A stretch of 64,000 nt of DNA from an uncultured Carboxylicivirga sp. GTDB taxonomy: Bacteria; Bacteroidota; Bacteroidia; Bacteroidales; Marinilabiliaceae. Position numbers and translations under genes: made by a program. The notes beneath the pieces were generated by a model, which did no database searches, had not been told where the DNA came from, and saw only the letters and a program-made list of their open reading frames with translations. The DNA lies in contig CANLLN010000018.1 of the NCBI GenBank assembly GCA_947491945.1, positions 37,918-101,917 of the forward strand, given 5' to 3'. Numbering within the stretch: position 1 is the stretch's first letter; every line of letters starts with the position of its first letter. Below, piece by piece: positions 29,039 through 37,541 of this stretch.

Positions 29039-30478
29039 ATGAAGCTGGTTCTATTATTAGTAATCATCACATTTGCAACCTCAATTGGCTGTCAGTCAAA
29101 TGCGGAAACAAAGAAAGGGGAAATCGACAAACCCAATATTCTCTATATTATTCTCGACGATTTAGGATATGGCGATGTGGGCTTTAATGGTCAGGATAAG
29201 ATACTAACGCCGCGCATCGACCAGCTAGCAAAGGAAGGCATTGTCTTTACCAATCATTATGCCGGTGCCCCTGTTTGTGGGCCTTCACGTGCTGTATTGA
29301 TGACCGGTAAACACTTGGGCCATTGTACTGTCCGTGGCAATCCACGTTGGTCCTTATCTGGAAATCCCGTTGATATCGATTCTACAGATGTAACCATTGC
29401 CGAGGAATTAAGGAGAGCTGGTTACGCAACAGCAATTATCGGCAAATGGGGACTGGCCGAGAACTTAAGTCATGGCAGACCAAACCAGCAAGGATTTGAT
29501 TATTTCTATGGGTTTAATCGTCATCTGCCTGCACATCATTATTATCCCGAGCAAGTCTATCGTAACGAGGAGTTAATAAGCATTGAGGGCAATGTTACGG
29601 TCGAAAAGAAAGGGCAGTACATTACCGATTTGTTTACTCAGGAAGCCAAACAGTATATCCGTCAGGTTGCTAAACAGGAACAACCATTTTATTTGCATCT
29701 GGCCTATACAACACCTCACTATGAGTTGACGATTCCAGCAGAACGCAAAGCGTTGTATCAGGATAAAGACTGGCCTATGCGCGAAATGAAAGCAGGTCAT
29801 TACCTGAATGATAAAAATGGCCATGTTACCTACGCATCCATGGTGAGTGATGTCGATCGTCAGATAGGTGAAGTATTGGATGTATTGGATGAATTAAAGA
29901 TTGCTGAGAATACATTGGTGGTTTTTACCAGCGATAACGGACACGAATACGACCTTTTAACGGATGAGTTTTTTAATTCAAATGGGGATGGCAGAGGACG
30001 AAAGCGCGATTTATACGAAGGAGGCATTAAAGTGCCGTTTGCAGCCCGTTGGCCAAAGCACATTGCGCCAAACACAACATCGAGCCATGTGAGTGCCTTT
30101 TGGGATTTTTTGCCAACGGTATGCGAGATTACCGGCCTGGAACCTAGTGATAAGAGTATTGATGGTCTATCGTTTTTGCCTGCTTTAACAGGTAACGCTA
30201 AAGAGCAAGAGCAACACAGTTATTTGTATTGGGAGTTTAACGAAAGTAAAGGACAGGTACAGGCGCTTAGAAAAGGTGATTGGAAACTGCTTCGCTTTGT
30301 AGCTCAAAACAAGGTGGAATTGTATAAAATCACAACTGATATGTCTGAAATACAAAATGTAGCTGAAAAATACCCGGATAAGTGCCAAGAGTTACTGGCT
30401 TTATTAGATAAGGCACGTACCGAACATCCTCAATTTCCATTAACAAAACGTTCCAATCCATACAAAAAGAAGAAATAG
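29039..30478 (+). CDS. S1 sulfatase lipoprotein (copy B1)
   Basis: A 479-residue lipoprotein sulfatase (FATSIGC lipobox, C18; ATG at 29039 preferred over a TTG three codons earlier). C80 in PVCGPSRAVLMTG is the formylglycine site; IILDDLGYGDVGFNG begins the metal site. IIGKWGLAEN replaces the usual GKWHLG, so the residue often His here is Gly in this copy. It is related to the sulfatase at 51927, sharing SRAVLMTGK, DVTIAE/DVTMAE and LYQDKDWP. It starts 15 bases after the previous sulfatase and 43 bases before the next, forming a sulfatase operon. Substrate position specificity is unknown. Confidence 0.9.
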   Translation: MKLVLLLVIITFATSIGCQSNAETKKGEIDKPNILYIILDDLGYGDVGFNGQDKILTPRIDQLAKEGIVFTNHYAGAPVCGPSRAVLMTGKHLGHCTVRGNPRWSLSGNPVDIDSTDVTIAEELRRAGYATAIIGKWGLAENLSHGRPNQQGFDYFYGFNRHLPAHHYYPEQVYRNEELISIEGNVTVEKKGQYITDLFTQEAKQYIRQVAKQEQPFYLHLAYTTPHYELTIPAERKALYQDKDWPMREMKAGHYLNDKNGHVTYASMVSDVDRQIGEVLDVLDELKIAENTLVVFTSDNGHEYDLLTDEFFNSNGDGRGRKRDLYEGGIKVPFAARWPKHIAPNTTSSHVSAFWDFLPTVCEITGLEPSDKSIDGLSFLPALTGNAKEQEQHSYLYWEFNESKGQVQALRKGDWKLLRFVAQNKVELYKITTDMSEIQNVAEKYPDKCQELLALLDKARTEHPQFPLTKRSNPYKKKK

Positions 30479-30521
30479 ATTAAGAAAACAGTGAAACATA
30501 AGCTAATATAAATTATAAGTG

Positions 30522-32072
30522 ATGATAAGAACAAAACTAGCAAGCTTGTTCATGGTGCTAACCATATTTTTTACAGCTTGTCAACCAGAAAAAAAAGCAA
30601 CAAAAAGTAAATCCCCAAAACCAAATATTGTGGTTATTTACCTCGATGACCTGGGTTACGGCGATTTAAGTTCATATGGTGCTACAGAATTGCAAACGCC
30701 TAACATTGATGCTTTGGCAAACGGAGGAGTGAAGTTCACCAATGGTTATGCCTCGTCGGCCACATGTACGCCAAGTCGCTACGCTTTGTTAACGGGTGTT
30801 TACCCATGGAAAAATAAAAATGCAAAGATACTACCCGGTACAGCTCCTTTAATTATTGATACGGCACAGGTTACTTTGCCTAAAATGCTAAAGACACAAG
30901 GTTACCAAACAGCACTGGTTGGAAAGTGGCACTTAGGTTTGGGCACAGGTCATGTTAACTGGAACGAAGCCGTATCACCAGGTCCCAATGAAGTAGGTTT
31001 TGATTATGCCTATTACATGGCAGCCACACAGGATCGTGTGCCAACTGTATATCTTGAAAATGGCATGGTTGAAGGACTGGACCCCAATGATCCGATTGAA
31101 GTGGATTACAATAACAACTTTGAAGGTCAGCCAACAGGCAAGGACAATCCGGAGCTATGCGACATGATGTGGCACCATGGGCACAATGCAACCATTGTGA
31201 ATGGCGTACCGCGCATTGGCTATATGAAAGGTGGCGAAGCAGCCAAGTGGAGCGATATTGATATGGCCGACCATTTTCTGGGTAAAGCGCAGGACTATGT
31301 GAAGACGCATAAGGACCAACCTTTCTTTCTGTATTACGCTATGCAACAACCACATGTGCCACGCACGCCTCACCCTCGTTTCGAAGGGAAGTCGGGCATG
31401 GGACCTCGTGGTGATGTCATCCTGGAGGCTGACTGGTGTATCGGTGAGTTCATGAAAACACTTGAAGAAGAAGGCATCCTTGAAAATACATTAATCGTGT
31501 TCTCAAGTGATAACGGCCCAGTATTAAACGATGGATACTATGACGATGCAGTTGAGAAACTAGGTAAGCACACTCCGGCCGGTCCATTACGTGGCGGCAA
31601 ATACAGCCTGTTTGAAGCTGGTACACGTGTACCATTTATTACATATTGGAAAGGTACCATTCAGCCAGGTGTATCAGACGCCTTAGTTTGCCAGATGGAT
31701 TTATTGGCCTCATTGGCTAAGTTAACCGGAACTGAGGAAACAAGTACCGATAGTGAAGAGCTAATGGATGTGTTGATGGGCAAAAGTGCTGATGGCCGTG
31801 AAGAATTAGTGATTGAAGCCACCACCCGCACCGCATTGCGAAAAGGTGACTGGTTAATGATCCCGCCATACAAAGGAGCTAAAAAGAATAATCATGTGAA
31901 TATTGAGTTGGGTAACGACGAAGTATTTCAGTTATATAATCTGAATGAGGATATCGGTCAGCAAAATAATGTGGCTGATAGTAACCCGGAAAAATTAGCT
32001 GAAATGGTAGATGCCTTTAAAGCTATTCGAGGAGAAAACTACTTTAAGACGCAGAAGTTAGAGTTGAAGTAA
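30522..32072 (+). CDS. S1 sulfatase lipoprotein (copy C1)
   Basis: A 516-residue arylsulfatase-type lipoprotein (FFTAC lipobox, C20; ATG at 30522 rather than the adjoining GTG). The formylglycine cysteine is C82 in ATCTPSRYALLTG; VVIYLDDLGYGDLSSYG, GKWHLGLGTG, SSDNGPVLNDGYYDDAVEKLG and PLRGGKYS.FEAGTR are conserved motifs. It is clearly a paralogue of the sulfatase at 50386, with the same motifs throughout, including GLDP.DPIE and PTG..NPEL. It is followed by a strong terminator at 32090, so the run 27113-32072 ends here. Confidence 0.92.
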   Translation: MIRTKLASLFMVLTIFFTACQPEKKATKSKSPKPNIVVIYLDDLGYGDLSSYGATELQTPNIDALANGGVKFTNGYASSATCTPSRYALLTGVYPWKNKNAKILPGTAPLIIDTAQVTLPKMLKTQGYQTALVGKWHLGLGTGHVNWNEAVSPGPNEVGFDYAYYMAATQDRVPTVYLENGMVEGLDPNDPIEVDYNNNFEGQPTGKDNPELCDMMWHHGHNATIVNGVPRIGYMKGGEAAKWSDIDMADHFLGKAQDYVKTHKDQPFFLYYAMQQPHVPRTPHPRFEGKSGMGPRGDVILEADWCIGEFMKTLEEEGILENTLIVFSSDNGPVLNDGYYDDAVEKLGKHTPAGPLRGGKYSLFEAGTRVPFITYWKGTIQPGVSDALVCQMDLLASLAKLTGTEETSTDSEELMDVLMGKSADGREELVIEATTRTALRKGDWLMIPPYKGAKKNNHVNIELGNDEVFQLYNLNEDIGQQNNVADSNPEKLAEMVDAFKAIRGENYFKTQKLELK

Positions 32073-32089
32073 GCGACAATTAGTTTATT

Positions 32090-32125
32090 AAAAAGTTTGT
32101 TCAAATCAATTGATCAGACTTTTTT
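32090..32125 (+). terminator. Intrinsic terminator after sulfatase C1
   Basis: AAAAAGTTTG (32090-32099) pairs with CAGACTTTTT (32115-32124) with one wobble pair, and an inner TCAA/TTGA stem extends it. The run of T residues serves as the tail. The A-rich left arm makes it potentially bidirectional. Confidence 0.8.
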
Positions 32126-32211
32126 ATTTGAAATAGAATGGATATGCCAGTTTAGCACTCATTCGTAATCGTTAATGAGTAGAAAAATAAAAATCTGTTA
32201 ATATTCGTTCG

Positions 32212-32224
32212 ATATGTGGTCAGT
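32212..32224 (+). promoter_or_regulatory. 13-base motif shared with the susC upstream region
   Basis: ATATGTGGTCAGT is identical to 37161-37173. Here it lies 47 bases before a sulfatase ATG at the head of a transcription unit (a terminator precedes it). It is a candidate binding site for a regulator common to both units. Confidence 0.45.
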
Positions 32225-32271
32225 TACGTAATAAGACGAGTGTATCTTCGAACAATTAATTATCGATACAA

Positions 32272-33732
32272 ATGAAGAATTTAGTATTAATATTCACCTT
32301 AGTAGTGGCATGTACCTGTCAAGTGTACGCCAAGAGTAATAATAAGCAACGACCAAATCTGGTAATCATCCACACCGATGAGCATAACCTGCGCACACTA
32401 GGTTGTTATCGAGAAACGATGAATGATGAGCAGGCGTTGATGTGGGGAAAGAAGACCATTGTTGAAACACCAAATTTGGATAAAATTGCCAGTGAGGGTG
32501 TTTTATGCAAAAATTGGTATGCCACCTCACCAGTTTGTACACCTTCTCGTGCCTCAATGATTAGTGGTTTGTATCCCATTGCAACGGGTTCGCACCGTAA
32601 TGATTTGCCCTTAAAAGATGAGCTGGTTACTTTTGCACATATATTAAAAGACAATGGGTATGCCACATCCTACGTCGGTAAGTGGCATCTCGATGGTGAT
32701 GATAAACCTGGTTTTGCACCAAAGCGTCAGTTTGGCTTTTCAGATAATCGATACATGTTTAACCGGGGACACTGGAAGGCATTGGCAGAAGATGACAAAG
32801 GATTACGCGTAGACCAGGCTATTACAAAAAAGGGAGTGGCTTTCGATGTAGAAAAGGTTACTGAAGAGTCTTTCACAACTGATTTCCTTGTTGAACGCTC
32901 CTTGGAAATTATCAAACGAGATATGGATCAACCCTTTGCTTTGATGCTATCCATCCCAGATCCGCATGGACCTAATCAGGTAAGAGCTCCCTATGACACT
33001 ATGTTTGATCATATGCACTTCGAAGATCCACGAACTATGCATCCTGATCCGGAAATTTCGCCCAAGTGGTTGAATTTACAAGGGAAAAAGAATCGGACAT
33101 TGTCATTAAAGCAAGACCAAATGGCAGATTACTTCGGCATGGTAAAATGCATTGATGACAATGTAGGACGCATCCTCAATTTTTTGGAAATGGAAGGATT
33201 GAGTGAAAATACCATCGTTGTTTTTACATCCGATCATGGCGACCTGATGGGCGAGCACGGTAAGCATAATAAAGGCTTACCATATGAGATGTCGGCTCGT
33301 GTACCATTCTTACTTAAATATCCGGACCAGGTGATAGCTGGAAAGCGAATTCAAAAAGCATTCACAATGGCAGATTTTACACCAACAATTCTTGGTTTAA
33401 TGAATGTGGATCATTCTGCCTATAATTTTCATGGTGAGGATTTATCAACCGATTTTACTAATAAAGACAAGGTTTTGACAGATGACCGTATTGTCTATAT
33501 CACAAATGCTTTCGGACGTTGGGTGGCAGCGATTGATAATCGCTACAAATTGGTATTGTCACCAAATGATAGTCCCTGGTTATTTGATTTGGAAAAAGAT
33601 CCGGACGAGGTGGTTAATTATTATGGTCAGCCTGATTACAAGGAGGTTAGTGATCGTATGATGAAGGAATTATACAGACAAATGGAAGCCTTTGGAGAGC
33701 CAGCTTTGGAATCCGGCAACTTAATTAAGTAG
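32272..33732 (+). CDS. S1 sulfatase (singleton)
   Basis: A 486-residue exported sulfatase with a signal peptide ending near residue 20 (CTCQVYA). C89 in PVCTPSRASMISGLYP is the formylglycine cysteine. The metal site begins LVIIHTDEHNLRTLGCY, with Asp-Glu-His in place of the common Asp-Asp, and a segment of about 20 residues (MNDEQALMWGKKTIVE) is inserted between the first and second strands. GKWHLDGDDKPGF and SDHGDLMGEHGKHNKG follow. It has no close paralogue in the window. The next sulfatase gene starts four bases after its stop, so they are co-translated. Confidence 0.88.
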   Translation: MKNLVLIFTLVVACTCQVYAKSNNKQRPNLVIIHTDEHNLRTLGCYRETMNDEQALMWGKKTIVETPNLDKIASEGVLCKNWYATSPVCTPSRASMISGLYPIATGSHRNDLPLKDELVTFAHILKDNGYATSYVGKWHLDGDDKPGFAPKRQFGFSDNRYMFNRGHWKALAEDDKGLRVDQAITKKGVAFDVEKVTEESFTTDFLVERSLEIIKRDMDQPFALMLSIPDPHGPNQVRAPYDTMFDHMHFEDPRTMHPDPEISPKWLNLQGKKNRTLSLKQDQMADYFGMVKCIDDNVGRILNFLEMEGLSENTIVVFTSDHGDLMGEHGKHNKGLPYEMSARVPFLLKYPDQVIAGKRIQKAFTMADFTPTILGLMNVDHSAYNFHGEDLSTDFTNKDKVLTDDRIVYITNAFGRWVAAIDNRYKLVLSPNDSPWLFDLEKDPDEVVNYYGQPDYKEVSDRMMKELYRQMEAFGEPALESGNLIK

Positions 33733-33736
33733 CGTT

Positions 33737-35188
33737 ATGAATAGATATTACATTTTTGCATTTGTGTTTTGGTGCAGTATTACTGGTGCTGCACAAAGTG
33801 TTGAATTAAATAAAAAAGGCGTACAGCAAGCTCCAAACATTCTGTTTATTGCCATTGATGACATGAATGACTGGACAGGGTTTTTAGGTGGTCATCCACA
33901 GTCTATCACACCCAATATGGATAAATTGGCTGCCAAAGGAGTTAACTTCACTAATGCCCACTGCTCCGCACCAGGTTGCTCGCCTAGTCGGAATGCCTTG
34001 CTTTATGGCATTGAGCCCTTCAATTCTGGTCTTTATCCGTTTTATGAGGATGCAATTCATAAGCAGTTGATGGAACGCTACATCACATTGCCGCGTTTAT
34101 TAAAAGAGAATGGCTACAATACCTATGGAGCCGGTAAAATACATCATGGACAAAGGGGTGATGAGCGTGAGTGGAACGATTTTTTTGAATTGCAGAACTC
34201 CAGAAAAGTGTTTAAGGAAGGTGCCGGCTATCAGGTGGGTAACAGTAAAAAAAATTCATTTCGCCCAACTGTTAATGCTGATGAAGAACATGTGGATCAC
34301 CAGGTGGCAAGTTATGGTATAGATGTATTAAAAAGAGAACACCATAAACCTTTCTTTCTGGCGGTAGGATTGGTAAAACCACACTTGCCATTTGATTGTC
34401 CAGAGCGTTTCTTCAATGCATTGCCTGATGAGATTGAGGCCCCAGCGCTTTGGGCAGACGATTTGAAAGATATACCTGTCGAGGGTAATAGTTTCAGAAG
34501 AGCGGGTGATGACACGCGTTTTAAAAAGGATAAAGCCTGGGAAGAGGTTCGACGTGCTTACTTAGCCTGTATTTCCTGGACCGATTACAATGTTGGCCGT
34601 GTATTAGATGCTTTGGAGCAAAGTCCTTACGCTGATAATACCATTGTTGTGCTGTGGTCTGACCATGGTTTTCATTTGGGTGAGAAGATGAGCTTTAAAA
34701 AGTTTACCCTTTGGGAAGAAGCCACTCGTGTGCCTTTTATTATATACGATGGGCGAAATAAAACACATCAAGGTGGTCAAATCTACAAACCGGCTGTTTC
34801 ATTAATAAATATTTATCGTACCCTGGCCGACATGGCAGGAATAGAAGCTCCCGCATATGTCGATGGTGAAAGTTTAGTGTCAGTTTTGGAAAATACAGAT
34901 ACTGAATTGACTAAACCGACTATTACATCGTGGGGTAGAGGCAACTATGCTATTAGAACAGGAGAATGGCGTTATATTCGCTACTTTGATGGGACCGAGG
35001 AGTTATATCATCACAAGTCAGATGCTAACGAATGGCACAACCTGGCCAACGATATTAAGCATAAGAAGGTAAAAGAAGAATTGGCTGCCAGATTGCCTAA
35101 GCGGGATGCTGAAACCATTCAGGAGTATATTTCTCCATGGAGTGTATATGGCGTCGATAAAGAAAAGTGGAAAACGAAGAAGAAATAG
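33737..35188 (+). CDS. S1 sulfatase, iduronate-2-sulfatase-like (copy 3)
   Basis: A 483-residue exported sulfatase with signal peptide (FWCSITGAAQ). C81 in PGCSPSRNALLYG is the formylglycine cysteine. The beginning ILFIAIDDMNDWTGFLGGHPQ and the late SDHGFHLGEKMSFKKFTLWEEATRVPF match the iduronate-2-sulfatase-like group, but it is more distant from the copies at 16126 and 21813 than those are from each other. The C-terminal YIRYFDGTEELYHHKSD.NEWHNLAND is shared with them. It is coupled to the preceding sulfatase (four-base gap) and followed by the beta-helix gene after 52 bases. Confidence 0.9.
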   Translation: MNRYYIFAFVFWCSITGAAQSVELNKKGVQQAPNILFIAIDDMNDWTGFLGGHPQSITPNMDKLAAKGVNFTNAHCSAPGCSPSRNALLYGIEPFNSGLYPFYEDAIHKQLMERYITLPRLLKENGYNTYGAGKIHHGQRGDEREWNDFFELQNSRKVFKEGAGYQVGNSKKNSFRPTVNADEEHVDHQVASYGIDVLKREHHKPFFLAVGLVKPHLPFDCPERFFNALPDEIEAPALWADDLKDIPVEGNSFRRAGDDTRFKKDKAWEEVRRAYLACISWTDYNVGRVLDALEQSPYADNTIVVLWSDHGFHLGEKMSFKKFTLWEEATRVPFIIYDGRNKTHQGGQIYKPAVSLINIYRTLADMAGIEAPAYVDGESLVSVLENTDTELTKPTITSWGRGNYAIRTGEWRYIRYFDGTEELYHHKSDANEWHNLANDIKHKKVKEELAARLPKRDAETIQEYISPWSVYGVDKEKWKTKKK

Positions 35189-35240
35189 CATTAGATAATA
35201 AGTACTTAACCGTTATTTTTAATAGTATAAATAGAAAAGG

Positions 35241-36881
35241 ATGATTAAAAAACTAAGCATAGTTCTCATAGCTTTATTAATAAGCTTACCTCTTTGGGCC
35301 AATACGTATTATGTTGACGCCAATAATGGAAGTGATTCCAATAATGGATTATCAAAAGATGCAGCCATTAAAAGCCTAAAACGTGCCAGTGCATTGCCTT
35401 TAAAAGCGGGTGATAATCTATTGTTGGCTAATGGGCAGGTCTTTTTGGGAAGCCTGGAACTAAAGGATGTTAGCGGTAGCAAAAGTCACCCAATTATCGT
35501 GTCCAATTATTCACTCAGTAAAAATGACCTGGACAAATTACCAATTATTGATGCAAAAGGTTATCGTAACGGACTGTTATTGATGAACTGTAGCCATATC
35601 CATGTGAGTAATCTGCAGATAACCGCTGATGCAGGTGGAGTACCTGGCGGAACATCTATAAAGGACGATATGCGCTGTGGCGTACTGATTACTTGTGATA
35701 ATGCCGCAGAATACGAAAATATCAAATTATCACTGTTAAATGTTAAAGATATATTCTACGCCGATAAAAGTGTGGTTCGTAGTAAAAAAGAAACCAATTC
35801 GGCCAACGGAACGCAGGCTTATGGCTGGGGCATACGGTTGATTAATCGTACCAAAGGAGCGCTTTTAAAAGATATGATGGTAGAAAATTGTCATGTTGAG
35901 AATGTTGGACATACCGGTATTAAAGCCACAGGTGGAAATCACAGCATAAAGGGTTTAAAGTTGTATGATAATACGGTTACACATACCGGAGGACCTGGTA
36001 TACAGATGAGTGGTATATTAGATGGGCATGTCAAAGGCAATACCATCACCTACTCTGGTAGCACAACCGATACACGCAAATGGGGCAGAGGTAGCGGTTT
36101 GTGGACCTGGGGATGTTCACGGGTATTGATTGAGCACAACTCATTTCGATTCGCTAACGGTCCTGCCGATTCTGCAGGTTGTCACATTGATTTTAACTGT
36201 GATAATGTTATCGTTCAATATAATGTGAGTGAAGGAAACGCTGGTGGTTTCTGCGAGATTTTGGGAAATAATTATAATTGTGCCTACCGTTATAATATTA
36301 GTATTAATGATGGACACCGGGTTAAAAAAGTAAACGGTGCTTTTCAGGAAGGTAAAATATTTTGGCTGAGTGGCTTCAATGGTAAGGGAAAAGAACATAA
36401 TGGCCCATTTAACTCGTATTTTTATAATAATACCATATACGTGAAAAATGATATTGTGGCAAAAATGGCGGTAACGCGAACAGCGCAAGGCGCTTTATTG
36501 GCCAATAATATCTTTTACATCGAAGGGGAGAGTAAACTGGTATTGGGCGATCAGTATAAACCGGCAACCACTGGAGAGTCGCTGGTTAAAAACATCATAT
36601 TTAAGAACAACCTTTTTTTAAAAGCGGATAACTGGCCTGTAGATGTATTAATTCAGGATGAGGCACCAATAATAGGTAATCCTAAGTTCACCAACGTTAA
36701 TGGTAATACAGCTGAAGATTTTGTTCCTAAGCATGTGCTTTTAATAAAGGATAAAGGAATTCAGATTGTTAATATACCTGATGATAAAGAGGGTTTATTC
36801 GTAGGATTAAAAGTTGAAAAAGATATTCTTGGTAATAAAATTAATGGACTGCCAGATATAGGTGCAATTGAAATAGAATAA
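35241..36881 (+). CDS. Parallel beta-helix protein, probable polysaccharide-degrading enzyme
   Basis: A 546-residue exported protein: signal peptide (ALLISLPLWA), then TYYVDANNGSDSNNGLSKDA, the typical start of Bacteroidota right-handed parallel beta-helix enzymes, and helix turns to the end (GAIEIE). The cluster D310..H315-I-D317, VQYNVS, GGFCEIL and RYNISINDG is shared with the protein encoded at 19241 and, in part, at 48494. It has no T9SS domain, so it is expected to remain periplasmic. Beta-helix folds in such loci are mostly polysaccharide lyases or hydrolases (for example PL6, GH28, GH82, GH110), but I could not assign a family. It is the last gene before the strong terminator and the long susC leader. 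Confidence 0.75.
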   Translation: MIKKLSIVLIALLISLPLWANTYYVDANNGSDSNNGLSKDAAIKSLKRASALPLKAGDNLLLANGQVFLGSLELKDVSGSKSHPIIVSNYSLSKNDLDKLPIIDAKGYRNGLLLMNCSHIHVSNLQITADAGGVPGGTSIKDDMRCGVLITCDNAAEYENIKLSLLNVKDIFYADKSVVRSKKETNSANGTQAYGWGIRLINRTKGALLKDMMVENCHVENVGHTGIKATGGNHSIKGLKLYDNTVTHTGGPGIQMSGILDGHVKGNTITYSGSTTDTRKWGRGSGLWTWGCSRVLIEHNSFRFANGPADSAGCHIDFNCDNVIVQYNVSEGNAGGFCEILGNNYNCAYRYNISINDGHRVKKVNGAFQEGKIFWLSGFNGKGKEHNGPFNSYFYNNTIYVKNDIVAKMAVTRTAQGALLANNIFYIEGESKLVLGDQYKPATTGESLVKNIIFKNNLFLKADNWPVDVLIQDEAPIIGNPKFTNVNGNTAEDFVPKHVLLIKDKGIQIVNIPDDKEGLFVGLKVEKDILGNKINGLPDIGAIEIE

Positions 36882-36903
36882 AGGTCTACAACTTCAACAA
36901 TTG

Positions 36904-36966
36904 AAAAAGTGAATTCTTAAGAAGGTAATAAACAGAAAGTATACCTCTTAATGGTTTCACTTTTTT
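36904..36966 (+). terminator. Terminator of the upstream sulfatase/beta-helix unit
   Basis: AAAAAGTGAA (36904-36913) pairs with TTCACTTTTT (36956-36965); an inner stem of TTAAGAAGGTA with TACCTCTTAA (one bulge) extends it. T-run at the right arm. It lies 22 bases past the beta-helix stop. Confidence 0.8.
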
Positions 36967-37152
36967 ATTTTGACTATCTGCGGTTTAAGGGATATGAATA
37001 ATAGTTAATCAAATATATTGTTAGTGCCCATAAACTTGCTTATTACGTGATTTGAAAAATGAAGTGGTTTTTAAGTATACACCTGATAGTAATACAATCC
37101 GATCAATTAAATTTAAAAGTGAGTATTCTTCCAGATTTGTCCCTGATAGTTA

Positions 37153-37173
37153 ATGTGGCAATATGTGGTCAGT
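37153..37173 (+). promoter_or_regulatory. Tandem ATGTGG repeats, candidate regulator site
   Basis: ATGTGG occurs at 37153-37158 and 37163-37168, exactly 10 bases apart, so both copies face the same side of the helix. The second copy is part of the 13-base motif ATATGTGGTCAGT found also at 32212. Direct repeats at one-turn spacing suit an AraC-type regulator. Confidence 0.4.
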
Positions 37174-37461
37174 ATTGGATAATTAATGAAGAATTATAGT
37201 ATTGGCCTCCCCCTATATTTGAAATGTAAATAACTGTTAAAAACTCATGCTAAAACATCAGTTTTCTAGATAGTATATCGACAATTTAATATATAAAATT
37301 AGCATTGTATCACAGGGTTTGAAATTTTCTAATAGATTGAAAAGCAGTACTTGAAGTTGTTTTTTGACGCAAAACCAACAAATATTAACAAATAATGGAC
37401 ATCTCTTAATTATTGTCAATGTAAATGTGAAAATGTGTTAATGTAATATGTGTTGTAGAGG

Positions 37462-37469
37462 TAGTTTTG
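37462..37469 (+). promoter_or_regulatory. Possible -7 element of the susC operon
   Basis: TAGTTTTG fits TAnnTTTG and would start a transcript about 66 bases before the susC ATG. The surrounding AGGTAGTTTT also appears at 50341-50350 in front of the sulfatase at 50386. No clear -33 element is seen. Confidence 0.4.
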
Positions 37470-37541
37470 AGTGTAATTTTTCTCAGAAAGGGAGAACAAA
37501 ATAACGAAGAGAGAGTAAATAGTAATATTAATTCAAAGTGT

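Larger units (their letters stand above)
36882..37541. other. 660-base regulatory region ahead of the Sus operon
   Basis: No gene is visible. In order it contains a terminator (36904-36966), two copies of CCTGATAGT exactly 60 bases apart (37082 and 37142), the direct repeat ATGTGG at 37153 and 37163, AGTATTGG at 37171 and 37198, and -7-like elements TATATTTG (37214-37221) and TAGTTTTG (37462-37469). The size and repeat content suggest multiple regulator sites. Confidence 0.6.
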
